Shown here: positions 1 to 8,658 of the stretch, in pieces | Position numbering within the stretch: the stretch's first letter is position 1 | How the letters are laid out: the number at the start of each line of letters is the position of its first letter | Source: Desulfovibrionales bacterium | GTDB lineage: Bacteria > Desulfobacterota > Desulfovibrionia > Desulfovibrionales > Desulfovibrionaceae | Direction of reading: 5' to 3' | DNA: 46,779 nt | Assembly (NCBI GenBank): GCA_030156255.1 | Contig: JASGMV010000030.1 | Location: 1 to 46,779 of the forward strand | Notes under the pieces: model-generated | Databases searched by the model: none | Told to the model about the DNA's origin: nothing | The model's input: the letters and a program-made list of their open reading frames with translations, nothing else | Position numbers and translations under genes: made by a program

Positions 1-376
1 GCATTCATAGGCAGTCACCTCCTCTTGGAGGTCTTGAGCTATCGCACAGTCGGAGTTGTAGTCAATGAAGTCGAATTCCACACGCCGCGTCGAGGAACCA
101 CATCTGGATGATTTCCCTGGACTGGCCGATGTTCTGGCCTTCGGCATTCAAATTGACGACCAGTCCGCCCTCGTCCACGATTCTCCGGTTCACGTCCTCG
201 TTCTGGTCCTGATCGAAATAGACGACCGGACTTCCCGCGTTGATGCGGAACAGGTACTCGTGCACCATCCGTTCCCCGAACAGGACGGGCATGCCCTGTT
301 TGGCCAGATGCAGGGCCAGATACAGCACACCGTCAAGTTCCCGATCCAGAATCTCCATTGGGATTGCGCACAGCAT
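1..376 (-). pseudogene. Surface carbohydrate biosynthesis protein fragment, frameshifted and running off the window
   Basis: The ATG at 376 is preceded by a purine-rich GAGAAG. The first ~90 residues contain IPMEILDRELD followed by a Rossmann-like stretch (PVLFGER, SPVVYFDQDQ). This resembles the N-terminus of the surface/capsular carbohydrate biosynthesis family, whose members start with an I-E-I-x-R-E motif and are usually several hundred residues long. The reading frame ends at 62-64 after an unconvincing tail. In another minus-strand frame, good coding sequence (VEFDFIDYNSDCAIAQDL...) runs from about 85 to the window edge. This suggests a single indel around positions 82-110, and the protein presumably continues beyond base 1. 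It is either a pseudogene or a sequencing error. The family call is by recognition only. Confidence 0.5.
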
Positions 377-550
377 GTTCTTCTCGCAATTGCTCTTCCG
401 AGCCTGACAGATGATAAATGGACGTGCGGGCCACATGTCGAATCAGGACGACACGAGCGGCCCGGCACGAAACAGTCGGATATCCACGCTCCCCGAACCA
501 GCCCGGACAGCCGGGCCGAAACAGGGGCGAAAAGTCAGGCCCAACCTAAG
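377..550. other. Upstream flank between the carbohydrate gene and IS200
   Basis: This short stretch lies between the start of the damaged carbohydrate gene and the IS200 end. I see no convincing gene in it. It would hold the promoter of the minus-strand gene if the IS has not displaced it, but no clear promoter hexamers stand out. Confidence 0.3.
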
Positions 551-558
551 TCATAACA

Positions 559-577
559 CCCCCGGCAAAGCCGGGGG
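559..577. repeat. IS200 right-end hairpin
   Basis: A perfect 8-bp stem CCCCCGGC/GCCGGGGG with an AAA loop. It is identical to the copy at 1132-1150. It lies downstream of tnpA, so it should be the right-end recognition hairpin. Confidence 0.75.
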
Positions 578-617
578 CTTGATTTTGTGAGCCACTCAAA
601 GTGGCTTTAAGAACCGC

Positions 618-1049
618 CTAAAGGCGGAACTTCAATTGCTCCAACCGCTGGTCTTCCTTCTCTTGATTCCGAATGTATTCTCGAATCACTTTTTCATCTC
701 GACCGACGGTAGACACAAAGTAACCTCTTGCCCAAAAGGCTTGCCCCGCATAGCCGCGGGCCCGCCCTTCCACTTCTCGCGCAATATGAATTGCACTTTT
801 ACCTTTCATAAATCCAACCACTTCGGAAACCGAATGTTTGGGTGGGATTGCGATGTACATATGCACATGGTCACGACACAAATGCCCTTCTAAAATCTGG
901 CACTGCCGTTGCCGAGCCAGCTTATGTAACACTTCGCCCAGATAATCTCTCAATCGACCAAACAACACCTTACGACGACATTTGGGTATCCATACGACGT
1001 GATACTTGCAGTCCCATTTCGTATGACATAGGCTCGAATAACACTTCAT
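618..1049 (-). CDS. tnpA: IS200/IS605 Y1 transposase TnpA
   Basis: A 143-residue HUH/Y1 transposase that cuts and rejoins single-stranded DNA at the element's hairpin ends. The metal-binding pair is visible as HVHMYIAIPP, and the catalytic tyrosine lies near the C-terminus in VGRDEKVIREYIRNQ. The N-terminal WDCKYHVVWIPKCRRKVL is typical of IS200 transposases. The start at 1049 (MKCYSS) is preferred over the in-frame codon at 1085 because AGGAGAGG lies just upstream of it and the length then matches the family (about 130-155 aa). The reading frame looks intact, so the element may be active. Confidence 0.9.
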   Translation of the reverse strand: MKCYSSLCHTKWDCKYHVVWIPKCRRKVLFGRLRDYLGEVLHKLARQRQCQILEGHLCRDHVHMYIAIPPKHSVSEVVGFMKGKSAIHIAREVEGRARGYAGQAFWARGYFVSTVGRDEKVIREYIRNQEKEDQRLEQLKFRL

Positions 1050-1131
1050 GAAGCCTCTCCTGTGCTCACACTCTGAGCAGCTCACCAGGGGAGGCTTTAT
1101 ATTACTCCAGCATAAGTCAAACTCTTAGGGT

Positions 1132-1150
1132 CCCCCGGCAAAGCCGGGGG
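1132..1150. repeat. IS200 left-end hairpin
   Basis: A second copy of the CCCCCGGC-AAA-GCCGGGGG hairpin, upstream of tnpA. It should be the left-end recognition structure. Confidence 0.75.
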
Positions 1151-1232
1151 ATTTCTCATCGTATTAAATTTGATATTGTTGTAAAGTAAGCGTAAATTTT
1201 CTTAGCCTCTTCCAATCTTCACCATCTAGCTA

Positions 1233-2771
1233 TCACACCAGTTCTTCAGGGGCAAGATACTGCGGCAACAAGCTTCTTCTCTCATCATCCGACTTCACGC
1301 CCGGCAGCTCTTCAAAGAGAAAGTGCAGATATCGCAATGGTTCCAGTCCATTGGCCTTCGCCGTCTCGACCAAGCTGTACAAGGCCGCGCTTGCTGCAGC
1401 GCCTCTGGGTGAACCTGAAAAGAGCCAGTTCTTCCGACCAACCGCAAAGGGACGGATGGCGTTTTCGGCCAAATTGTTATCTGGCAGCAAGATTCCGTCT
1501 TCAAGATACGTTTCAACTCGTTCCCACTGTCCCAAGGCATAGGCTATAGCCCGCCCGAGAAGGCTTTTGGGCGGCGTGGGCTGTCCCCGCTCCAGAAGCA
1601 AGGCCTTTATGGTGTCCATGATCTGACGGGACTGGTTCTGACGCATGGCCTGGATGCGATCCGCATCAAAGCCCGCTTGCCGGGCCTGTTTTTCCAGGCC
1701 GTAGAGTTGAGCAATAAGATCGACCACCTCCTGAGCCGTGCCGCGTTTCTTTGTCCCGGCCTTGAGCACGTCCATGAATTTGCGTCGCACGTGCGCCATG
1801 CAGCCCACATGGATGATGCCCTCCCGCTCTCCCAGTGCGTTGTACCCCGCATAACCGTCGGTTTGCAGGTAGCCTGAAAAATCGCGCACCAACTCCTCGG
1901 CAATCTTGCCGGAACGCGAGGGCGAATAATGAAAGAGTACGCCGGGTTTTCCAGGAGGTCCGCCTCGGGCGAGCCACATATACGATTTGCTCGTGTTCTT
2001 CCGGCCAGGTTCTTTCAACACCTGCACCGTGGTTTCATCCAGATTCAAGACCGGCCCAGACAGAATCTCTTCGTGCAGAAGGCCCATGATCGGCTCACAA
2101 GCCTCGGCGACCCGCAGAGCCCAGCCGCACATGGTGCTCCGGGAAACATCCAGGCCCAACCTGGCGAACATGCGCTCTTGGCGATAAAACGGCAGCCCGT
2201 CCACAAACTTGGAAGCCAGGACATAGGCCAGGAGACCAGGTGTGGCGATGCCCTTGGGAATTACCTGCGGCGGCATAGGGGCTATCTTCACGGTGGGGCT
2301 GTCGTCCTCCACGCCCTCGCACTCGCGGCAGGCGTACTTGGGCCGGACGTGGCGCACCACCTGAATCTTTGCCGGAATGAAGTCCACCTTTTCGCTGACC
2401 TCTTCACCGATGCGGGTCAAAGGAGAGCCGCAGGGGCACGTCTTGTCCTCTTCAGGCAGGTCGTGAACAACTTCCACACGGGGGAAAGTTGGCGGAATGG
2501 GACGCCGACCTCTCTTCCTGCGGGTATGGCTGGGCACGGCGACGGTGCTGTCGTCGGCTTTCAGAAACTCAGCAGCAACAGCCTCCGCCTCGTCAAACAA
2601 CGAATACTGCCGTTCATTGGCATTGGGCTTGGCTCGACGTTCCGAAGTCGCCGCATGAATGACGGCCTTGAGCCACCGGACCTGCTCCTGCAACTCGGAA
2701 ATGTATTCGTCCCGGTCGGCAAGGATGGCTTTCAAAGCCTTGGGATCATTTGGCAGGACTGCGTTGCTCAT
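1233..2771 (-). CDS. tnpC: IS66 transposase (TnpC)
   Basis: A 512-residue DDE transposase. The N-terminus is a leucine-rich coiled coil (LADRDEYISELQEQVRWLK), followed by a basic, proline-rich linker. A zinc-finger-like region contains CPCGSP and YACREC. The catalytic core includes LNLDETTVQVL (Asp), the conserved GCMAHVRRKF and, near the C-terminus, DNNLAENAIRPFAVGRKNWLFSGS (Glu). The C-terminal IS66 element is present. Length and motifs are those of a full-length family member. It starts 43 bp after orfB stops, with no obvious ribosome site of its own, so translation may depend on the upstream genes. Confidence 0.95.
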   Translation of the reverse strand: MSNAVLPNDPKALKAILADRDEYISELQEQVRWLKAVIHAATSERRAKPNANERQYSLFDEAEAVAAEFLKADDSTVAVPSHTRRKRGRRPIPPTFPRVEVVHDLPEEDKTCPCGSPLTRIGEEVSEKVDFIPAKIQVVRHVRPKYACRECEGVEDDSPTVKIAPMPPQVIPKGIATPGLLAYVLASKFVDGLPFYRQERMFARLGLDVSRSTMCGWALRVAEACEPIMGLLHEEILSGPVLNLDETTVQVLKEPGRKNTSKSYMWLARGGPPGKPGVLFHYSPSRSGKIAEELVRDFSGYLQTDGYAGYNALGEREGIIHVGCMAHVRRKFMDVLKAGTKKRGTAQEVVDLIAQLYGLEKQARQAGFDADRIQAMRQNQSRQIMDTIKALLLERGQPTPPKSLLGRAIAYALGQWERVETYLEDGILLPDNNLAENAIRPFAVGRKNWLFSGSPRGAAASAALYSLVETAKANGLEPLRYLHFLFEELPGVKSDDERRSLLPQYLAPEELV

Positions 2772-2814
2772 GGAGGTTTTTTACATATAATATACTGAAA
2801 TGTAAAGATAATAG

Positions 2815-3165
2815 TCAAAAAATAGTCGAATATTTCAGACTCGGATGGCCCTGCATCCGCGTGGGGTCGAGTCCTTCAAGGAGCCACGAAAGCTCACGTG
2901 CCCCAAGCTCCAGGGCCTGCTCCCTGGACTCGGGCCAAAAGAAGCGATGCTTCTCCAACCGCTTCTGCCACAGACAAAACCCGTTGCGATCCCAGTAGAG
3001 GATTTTGATGAGCGTCCGGCTTTTGTTGCAAAAGACGAACAGCTGCCCGCTGAAAACATCCATCTCTGGAAGACCGGCGACAAGGAGGGACAGGCCGTTG
3101 ACGGCCTTGCGCAAATCAGTTGAGCCCAGCACGAGGTAGACCCGTGTGTTTGAATGCAGGATCAT
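2815..3165 (-). CDS. tnpB: IS66 accessory protein OrfB (TnpB-type)
   Basis: A 116-residue protein of the IS66 Orf2 family. It starts MILHSNTRVYLVLGSTDLRKAVNGLS and contains LFVFCNKSRTLIKILYWDRNGFCLWQKRLEK, the family signature. Its function is not established beyond being required for IS66 transposition. The start codon overlaps the orfA stop (ATGA, 3162-3165), which implies translational coupling. Confidence 0.95.
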   Translation of the reverse strand: MILHSNTRVYLVLGSTDLRKAVNGLSLLVAGLPEMDVFSGQLFVFCNKSRTLIKILYWDRNGFCLWQKRLEKHRFFWPESREQALELGARELSWLLEGLDPTRMQGHPSLKYSTIF

Positions 3166-3506
3166 GCGAACCGGCCAAGGGTTTCAAGGAGCTTGACGAG
3201 GGTGCCCTGGCAAAAGTCGCCTGCCAGCTCTACCTGGTAGCCTGAAGCATGCAAAATGATCGGTTGCTGGATTTCCTTGACCGTGATCTGCTGAACCGGA
3301 ATCGTAACGATGTCCGGCGTGTTGCCGGAAACATCTTCGCTTTGCTCTAGGAAACGCCGCTTCCAGTGATAAAACGCGCCTGCCGAAAGCTTATGTCTGC
3401 GGCAGTATTCGGCTTGCGTCAGCTTGCTCGCACGCCAACCATCGACATGCTTACGCCAAAAATCGGCTGAACGGTGCTTCTTCTGTTGTCGGGATGCCTT
3501 GGCCAT
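3162..3506 (-). CDS. IS66 accessory protein OrfA (TnpA-type, HTH)
   Basis: A 114-residue first gene of the IS66 element. The N-terminal half has a helix-turn-helix typical of IS66/IS3 OrfA proteins (FWRKHVDGWRASKLTQAEYCRRHKLSAGAFYHWKRRF), a likely DNA-binding function. An AAGGAGGAG ribosome site sits just upstream of the ATG at 3506, which makes this the element's main translation entry point. It overlaps orfB by 4 bp. Confidence 0.9.
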   Translation of the reverse strand: MAKASRQQKKHRSADFWRKHVDGWRASKLTQAEYCRRHKLSAGAFYHWKRRFLEQSEDVSGNTPDIVTIPVQQITVKEIQQPIILHASGYQVELAGDFCQGTLVKLLETLGRFA

Positions 3507-3584
3507 GAATTCTCCTCCTTGATCTGAAGGGTATCATGGCATTGATGGAGTGGTGCTGTAAGAAGGGGTTTATCGTGCGCTTAC

Positions 3585-4206
3585 GGTAAAACGCCGCCTC
3601 CCCGCTGATGAAGAAATCGCATTTTCCGACGGCGATGTTTTTGACCAGCTCATATCCGTTCGGCGCCCAGACGATATCCACCTCGGCGCCGGTCTTGCGA
3701 ATGTCCTGGAGCATTCGGATGTTGCCGGTCATGGCGCCGGCTCGCTTACCGTCAAGGTCTTTCAGGCTGTGAATGCGTTTGGGATTGTTTTTCCTGACGA
3801 AGACGACGCTGGCGCATCTTGCGCTTGGGATCGTGAAGTTGAAGAATCGGGCGCGGCCGGGGTCGGCCGTGGTCGAAGCGACGCCGTCGATCTCCCGCCG
3901 CTCGGCGCGTTTCAGGATGTCGGCAAATTTGCCGAGGGTAAAGCGAAACCGCAGGCCGGTCTTTTCCGCGATCAGGTTGGCGATGTCCACATCGATGCCG
4001 CTGTACGAGCCGTCGTTGTTGCGATGGACAAACGGGTCGAACGTCTCGTCCGTGCCCAGCGTGATCACGGGATGCTCCTGGATGTAGCGCAGTTCCTCCT
4101 GCGTCAGGCCAAGCTCGTTGGAGGCCTCGTCGGCCCAGCCTGTTCCGGGCCCCAGGAACGCGAAAAGGAAAAGAGCCAGGCCGATCCGGCGCAAGTTCGC
4201 CTTCAT
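3585..4206 (-). pseudogene. Periplasmic solute-binding (SBP_bac_3) gene truncated by IS66
   Basis: The ATG at 4206 (MKANLRR) starts a signal peptide ending near GTGWA|DEAS. It is followed by a bacterial extracellular solute-binding family 3 domain: LGTDETFDPFVHRNNDGSYSG, IDVDIANLIAEKTG, DGVASTTADPGRARFFNFT. The SxxEL..IxxHP opening (LTQEELRYIQEHPVITLG) is typical of SBP domains at the N-terminus of membrane sensors such as histidine kinases and diguanylate cyclases. After about 207 host residues the frame enters the IS66 end at 3584 and stops at 3451 with no homology. The C-terminal part, possibly including signalling domains, is missing and does not reappear beyond the IS block. This is a disrupted gene. 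Confidence 0.8.
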
Positions 4207-4967
4207 GGACGCCCCCAGCGTAAAACAATGCAACCCGGGACGGCGCGTTCCCGCAAGAGAAGGGGGGAGACGAAACGCTCTTTCCCTGCAGTGCTGTTGT
4301 TTTTTTGCATGGACCGATTGACGTTCTTGGACACAGGGTTGAGAAAATCAGGCCGCGGCTCCCAGAACCGTTTGGGCGGCGCCGGTCGTCTTCCTGCTCA
4401 CTTATGGACAACCTCCCGGGAAAAATTCCCCTCAACTAGGCGTCCAAGAAAACCCTATCCGTGATGGAATGGCGTCTTTCAAGGGGTGTGATACGTCCTT
4501 GGAATTTGCCCACTGTGGTAGGGTGAGGCATCCATCACAGCGGTCCCCATCCAGGCCTCTAAAAGGCTTCCTTCCTGAAGTTCCGCGGCGTTGTCAACAA
4601 GTGGCGGACGGAGCGGCGTCTTGACGCGCCCCGTGAACGCGGCGTCCCGCGGCCTCTCCGAATGTAATATTTGTAATATTCAAGAGTTACTTGGGCTGCG
4701 CATAACCTGTTCAACTTTTATCTATTTTTTCCCACCTCAGGGGCTCGGTGTGTAATAAAATGTAAGCAGCCTTCGCTAGCATTTTGGAATATAATACTAA
4801 AAGGGTGCGTCGTTCCTGTTCATGCTGCGGCTGCGTTGCTCGCCCCCCCCCCGGGGGGAAGGGGAGCGCGGGCGAAGAGGGTTAGGCCGTGCATGCAACA
4901 ATTATGCAATGGTTGCTCGTTCGTCGTGGAATGGCAAGTGATTAAAGCACATCTTTTAGGAGCAGAC
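4207..4967. other. Long intergenic region with AT-rich repeats and a poly-C/poly-G tract
   Basis: This is a divergent region between the truncated SBP gene and the propeller gene. It holds a perfect direct repeat GTAATATT-T-GTAATATT at 4664-4680, a possible -10 box TATAAT at 4790-4795 without a clear -35, and a C10G6 homopolymer tract at 4843-4858. I see no convincing gene. An in-frame ATG at 4836 would extend the next protein by 44 residues of implausible sequence, so I place that start at 4968. Confidence 0.5.
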
Positions 4968-7900
4968 ATGAGCCAAAATTGTAGCATGTTATGTCGGAAA
5001 AGATTCTTTCGCGCCCTGGCGCTCGGGCTGCTCGCCATTGCGCTTTCATCTTCGTTCGCCGCTCCGGCCCGGGCCGACCAGGGAGCACTCGAGTGGTCCT
5101 TTAGCACCACCGGCGAAGCCCGGTGCGGCGTGGCCGTCTCCCCCAACGGCACCCTCTACACCGGCACCGATCAAGCCTATTTCTACGCCATCACCCCGAG
5201 CGGCGCCCTGGAAAAGCCTATCGACCTTCCAGGCACGATCCGATACGTCACCCCGGCCATCAGCCACAGCGGCACGATCTACATCGGAAATGGCAACGGC
5301 TTCTTGTACGCGTTTTCTCCGGATCTTTCCCCCCAGTGGATTTATAATTCGGGATCGGCCATCGAGTCTTCCCCGGCCATTTCCTCCAATGGTACCATCT
5401 ATATCCTCAACAATGGCGGGGAGTTCCACGCCCTATACCCGGATAAAACGGTGTGGGTGGCCATAGACACCGGAACCGGGCAGTTCTCCCGGTCCGGCGT
5501 GTCCATCTCGAAAAACGGCACATGCTATTTCGCCGACAACTCAGGCGTGATCTACTCTTGGACTCCTGGCGCCTCCAGCGTAACCACGATGCTCAGCACA
5601 GGAGCGTCCAGCACCGGAGTCATCGCCATCTCCTCCAACGGGACCCTCTACGTCCCGGTCGGGTCTGAGCTGTGGGCCGTGTCTCCGGCCGGGACCAAAC
5701 TGTGGGCCTACCCCGCCGGTGGAACCGTCTTGTCTCCAGCCATTTCAGACAACGGCACCATTTACGTGACCAACTACGGGTCCACGAGCGCCAGCACGAA
5801 ATCCGTTCACGCCGTGAACCCGGACGGAACCGCGCAATGGACATACGCCCCGTCCGAACATTTTGGCACTGGCGTTGACTACCAGGTGTTGAACGGCCCC
5901 ACGCTGTCCTCCAACGGAACCATCTATTTCCCCATCTCAGGGCAAGTCTGCGCCCTCTCCCCCGCAGGAAGCCTGAAATGGTGCTACGATACGGGATCCA
6001 CGAGCGATATAACCCAGCCAGTGGCCCTCGCCCCCAATGGGACCCTCTACTTCGGGTCCGCCAGCAGTAAAATCTTCGCCGTGACGGGCGACGGCCACGG
6101 CCTCGCGTACAGCGCCTGGCCCAACTACCGCCATGACAGCTACGGAACCGGCCACGCCCAGCCCTTCCGGACCCTGCCGGACTCCGGGCAGACCATGTGC
6201 TACGACGCCAGCGGCGCCACGATAGCCTGCTCGGGCTCCGGACAGGACGGCCAGTACAACGGCTCACAGCCCCGCTTCGAGCTGTATGAAGACAACAGCA
6301 ACGGCAACATCACCCTGGACCTGAACACCAACCTGATGTGGCAGTACGGATCCAGCGGCCAATATGGTACAGTCCAGGACGCCAAAGACTACTGCAGCGC
6401 CCTGGCCATCGGCGGCTACACGGACTGGAGGCTGCCTTCCATTGCCGAACTGTTGACGACGGTCAACTACAATGCAACGGATGGCTCCTTTTCAGCTTTC
6501 CGTAGTTTAGTAGACAGCCCCTACAGGCTTTGGTCATCAACCCCTAGCAGGCATACAATCGGCAGTATGTATTATCTTACTCCCAAGAGCCACTCGACGA
6601 GCGTGGTGTCGGGTAGTTCGTCTGGCTCCGGCTACTGCGCCCGGTGCGTCAGGGGGACGCCTGCGCCTTCATCCCGCATGGCGGTGATGTCGAACCGAAC
6701 CATGGTCGTCAAGGACGCGACCACCGGCCTGGTCTGGCAACGGGACTGGGGCTCCGCCGGGACGCCGAACTGGGAGAACGCGCTCAGCTACTGCGAAGGC
6801 CTCACTCTGGGCGGCTGGACGGACTGGCGGCTGCCGAACATCAACGAGCTGATGACCACCGTCGACTACAATAATGCGAGCCTGGCCGTTGCGCCCGTAT
6901 TCACCAATGTGCATCAGGGCGTAAGATATTTTTCCTCCACCAGCCGGCCAGGTGCATCGAATGCGCGCTACGCGATGACCCTATATTTTGATACTGCAGC
7001 GTTGACAGGTGGACCAAAGTTGAACCCTGATGGTACGAAAACTTCCACTAGTTACTACACCGTCTGCGTGCGCAACGGCTCGGCCGGCTCGCCCGACCGC
7101 ACGGCCGCGATCAACAACGCCCCCAGCGGAACCACCACGGCCACAACGGCCATGCTGACCATCAACGGGACGGACATCAACCGCTACCGCTACAAGCTGG
7201 ACTCCGGCAACTACAGCGACGTCATCGGCAGCACCGCCAAAATTCGCCTCAGCGGGCTGAGCCAGGCGTCCCACACCGTGTCCGTCCTGGGAATCAGCGG
7301 CGACCCCGGCAAGCTCCAGGACAACCCCACGACCGCCACCTGGACCGTGGGCGCCGGTTCGAGTGAAGTCAAAACCAAGGACGGGACCAATCCCCACACC
7401 GACCCCAACGCGGCCGACGCGGATACGGACATCACCTATCCGGAATACCAGGAGACCCAATACAGCGGCACGGTCAACACGATCCTGACCGACTTGGGCT
7501 ACTCGGCCATGGGATCGAGCCTGGGCAACTACTCGGCCTGGCAGGACAAGGTCACCGACGCCACGGCCCTGGGCTACCTCAAGGCCAACGACTCCACGGA
7601 CATCAAGAAAGGCATCAACCTGCTCAGCACCGGAGGTTCGGTGGACCGCGTGCTCACCGGCATGGTCAACGCCTCCTGCACCAGCCTGACCAACGGTTAC
7701 TGCCTGTTCGTGCGCAACACGACCAATCTGGCGAAGACCTATCACCGCTCGAATCTGCGCTACGCCAAGGTCATGGGCGACACCGTGACGCTGGTGGAGC
7801 TGGCCTCGACGGAGTTCAGCGCGTCGGTCAAGGACGACATCTACGTCTATCTCCGCAAGGCCGACGGCAGCGTGGTGACGGATAGCTTTACCGGCGAGGT

Positions 7901-8114
7901 CTCCACCTGCGTCTGGATCAAGGACAACGGCGCCTATGACGCCATCTCCACGGCCGGAACCGTGGCCGACCCGGGCTTCGTGACGTCGTTGTCGTCGTCA
8001 TCCTCGTCCTCTTCTTCGACCGGATGCATCCTCAACCCGAACGCCGGGTTCAGCTTGGAGTGGCTGCTGGCGCTGCTCGCGCCGCTGGCGGTGTGGCTGC
8101 GTCTGCGACCGTAA
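4968..8114 (+). CDS. Exported PQQ-type beta-propeller protein with two DUF1566 domains and an anchor-like C-terminus
   Basis: 1,048 residues. The start at 4968 has AGGAG 5 bp upstream and gives a clean signal peptide (RKRFFRALALGLLAIALSSSF, cleaved near ARA|DQ). Residues ~35-400 form a beta-propeller of repeats that share S-x-NGT-[IL]-Y and ALSPAG-x-x-W. Two DUF1566 (Lcl C-terminal-like) domains follow at ~445-565 and ~575-700, each with a GG[YW]TDWRLP.I.EL core. The last ~120 residues end in a serine tract, a Cys (TGCILNPNAG, ~1020), one hydrophobic helix and a short basic end, which resembles a C-terminal sorting or membrane-anchor tail. It is likely a surface or periplasmic protein; its function is unknown. 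A strong terminator follows. Confidence 0.8.
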   Translation: MSQNCSMLCRKRFFRALALGLLAIALSSSFAAPARADQGALEWSFSTTGEARCGVAVSPNGTLYTGTDQAYFYAITPSGALEKPIDLPGTIRYVTPAISHSGTIYIGNGNGFLYAFSPDLSPQWIYNSGSAIESSPAISSNGTIYILNNGGEFHALYPDKTVWVAIDTGTGQFSRSGVSISKNGTCYFADNSGVIYSWTPGASSVTTMLSTGASSTGVIAISSNGTLYVPVGSELWAVSPAGTKLWAYPAGGTVLSPAISDNGTIYVTNYGSTSASTKSVHAVNPDGTAQWTYAPSEHFGTGVDYQVLNGPTLSSNGTIYFPISGQVCALSPAGSLKWCYDTGSTSDITQPVALAPNGTLYFGSASSKIFAVTGDGHGLAYSAWPNYRHDSYGTGHAQPFRTLPDSGQTMCYDASGATIACSGSGQDGQYNGSQPRFELYEDNSNGNITLDLNTNLMWQYGSSGQYGTVQDAKDYCSALAIGGYTDWRLPSIAELLTTVNYNATDGSFSAFRSLVDSPYRLWSSTPSRHTIGSMYYLTPKSHSTSVVSGSSSGSGYCARCVRGTPAPSSRMAVMSNRTMVVKDATTGLVWQRDWGSAGTPNWENALSYCEGLTLGGWTDWRLPNINELMTTVDYNNASLAVAPVFTNVHQGVRYFSSTSRPGASNARYAMTLYFDTAALTGGPKLNPDGTKTSTSYYTVCVRNGSAGSPDRTAAINNAPSGTTTATTAMLTINGTDINRYRYKLDSGNYSDVIGSTAKIRLSGLSQASHTVSVLGISGDPGKLQDNPTTATWTVGAGSSEVKTKDGTNPHTDPNAADADTDITYPEYQETQYSGTVNTILTDLGYSAMGSSLGNYSAWQDKVTDATALGYLKANDSTDIKKGINLLSTGGSVDRVLTGMVNASCTSLTNGYCLFVRNTTNLAKTYHRSNLRYAKVMGDTVTLVELASTEFSASVKDDIYVYLRKADGSVVTDSFTGEVSTCVWIKDNGAYDAISTAGTVADPGFVTSLSSSSSSSSSTGCILNPNAGFSLEWLLALLAPLAVWLRLRP

Positions 8115-8133
8115 CGCCCGACGCATCGAATGC

Positions 8134-8164
8134 AAAACTCCCCCGACTTCGTCGGGGGAGTTTT
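8134..8164 (+). terminator. Rho-independent terminator of the propeller gene
   Basis: A perfect 14-bp stem (8134-8147 / 8151-8164) with a TTC loop. Its GC-rich core ends in TTTT, and the A-rich 5' arm makes it able to act in both directions. It lies 20 bp after the stop codon. Confidence 0.85.
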
Positions 8165-8658
8165 ACGCCAATTTCAGGACGTCCCTGTTCTCCGGCGCCC
8201 GCCCTGGATGCATCAAGCCATCAAGCAAGATTTCCCACCCGCCAAGACAAAATTCCGGGACGTAAAAAATCCTCCCCGAAACGACGTGAAACGACATGAG
8301 ACGACGCCAACCTACTGGAATCACGGGGAGCGCGCTACGGCCTCGCATCCTCTCAGGTGTAGTGGTCCAGACTTAAACCGCGTTGCGCGTGAAACGAAAG
8401 CCGTGTTGCGCCGGCGCGTTCCTCCCTGCCGCCCAAATAATTATTTTTCCGAACCGGTTACGCATGCGAGGCTGGAAACCTTGCCGCACCGAGCCAATTT
8501 CTTCTCAAGCGAGCGCACTCGTTTCTTGCACCAAAAAAACACTCGGCGTACAATCCAAAAGACCGGCGCCCTGTCAAGCAGCGACACGCAGCCTCTCAGC
8601 CGGCATGCGGAAACGAAAAATTTTTAGAGTCATGCAATAAAGCTTCGAAGGAGCGACC
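8165..8658. other. Intergenic region without a recognisable gene
   Basis: About 490 bp between the terminator and the diguanylate cyclase. Open frames here give low-complexity, Arg/Pro-rich products with no family resemblance. It contains three imperfect tandem copies of the 10-mer ACGACRTGAR at 8281-8306. The only confident signal is the ribosome site AAGGAG just before 8659. Confidence 0.4.

Larger units (their letters stand above)
551..1156 (-). mobile_element. IS200/IS605-family insertion sequence (single tnpA)
   Basis: The element consists of one Y1 transposase gene between two copies of the same hairpin: CCCCCGGC-AAA-GCCGGGGG at 559-577 and at 1132-1150. Subterminal hairpins at each end, rather than inverted terminal repeats, are the hallmark of IS200/IS605 elements, which move as single strands. 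Further stems lie at the 3' side of tnpA (590-606, AGCCACT/AGTGGCT; 614-627, CCGCC/GGCGG). The exact termini are not determinable here, so the ends given are approximate. The length of about 0.6 kb suits an IS200-type element without tnpB. Confidence 0.8.
1186..3584 (-). mobile_element. IS66-family insertion sequence, complete
   Basis: About 2.4 kb with the standard IS66 gene order on the minus strand: orfA, orfB and the large transposase gene. Both ends read inward as GTAAGCG (1186-1192 on plus; 3584-3578 on minus), the usual IS66 tip, after which the terminal repeats diverge. The distances from gene to end (47 and 78 bp) are normal. The 8-bp flanks differ (GTTGTAAA on the left, GGTAAAAC on the right), so there is no target duplication. 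The right end interrupts a periplasmic-binding gene. Confidence 0.85.

Noticed and set aside
4836-4967. Earlier start for the propeller protein
   Set aside because: It would add 44 residues encoded by the C10G6 tract and place the signal peptide internally. The ATG at 4968 has a good ribosome site.
8281-8306. Tandem ACGACRTGAR units as a CRISPR or iteron array
   Set aside because: Only three imperfect 10-bp units with no spacers and no associated genes.
8130-8627. Possible 165-codon gene after the propeller terminator
   Set aside because: It begins inside the terminator hairpin, has no ribosome site, and its composition is Arg/Pro-rich without any recognisable domain.
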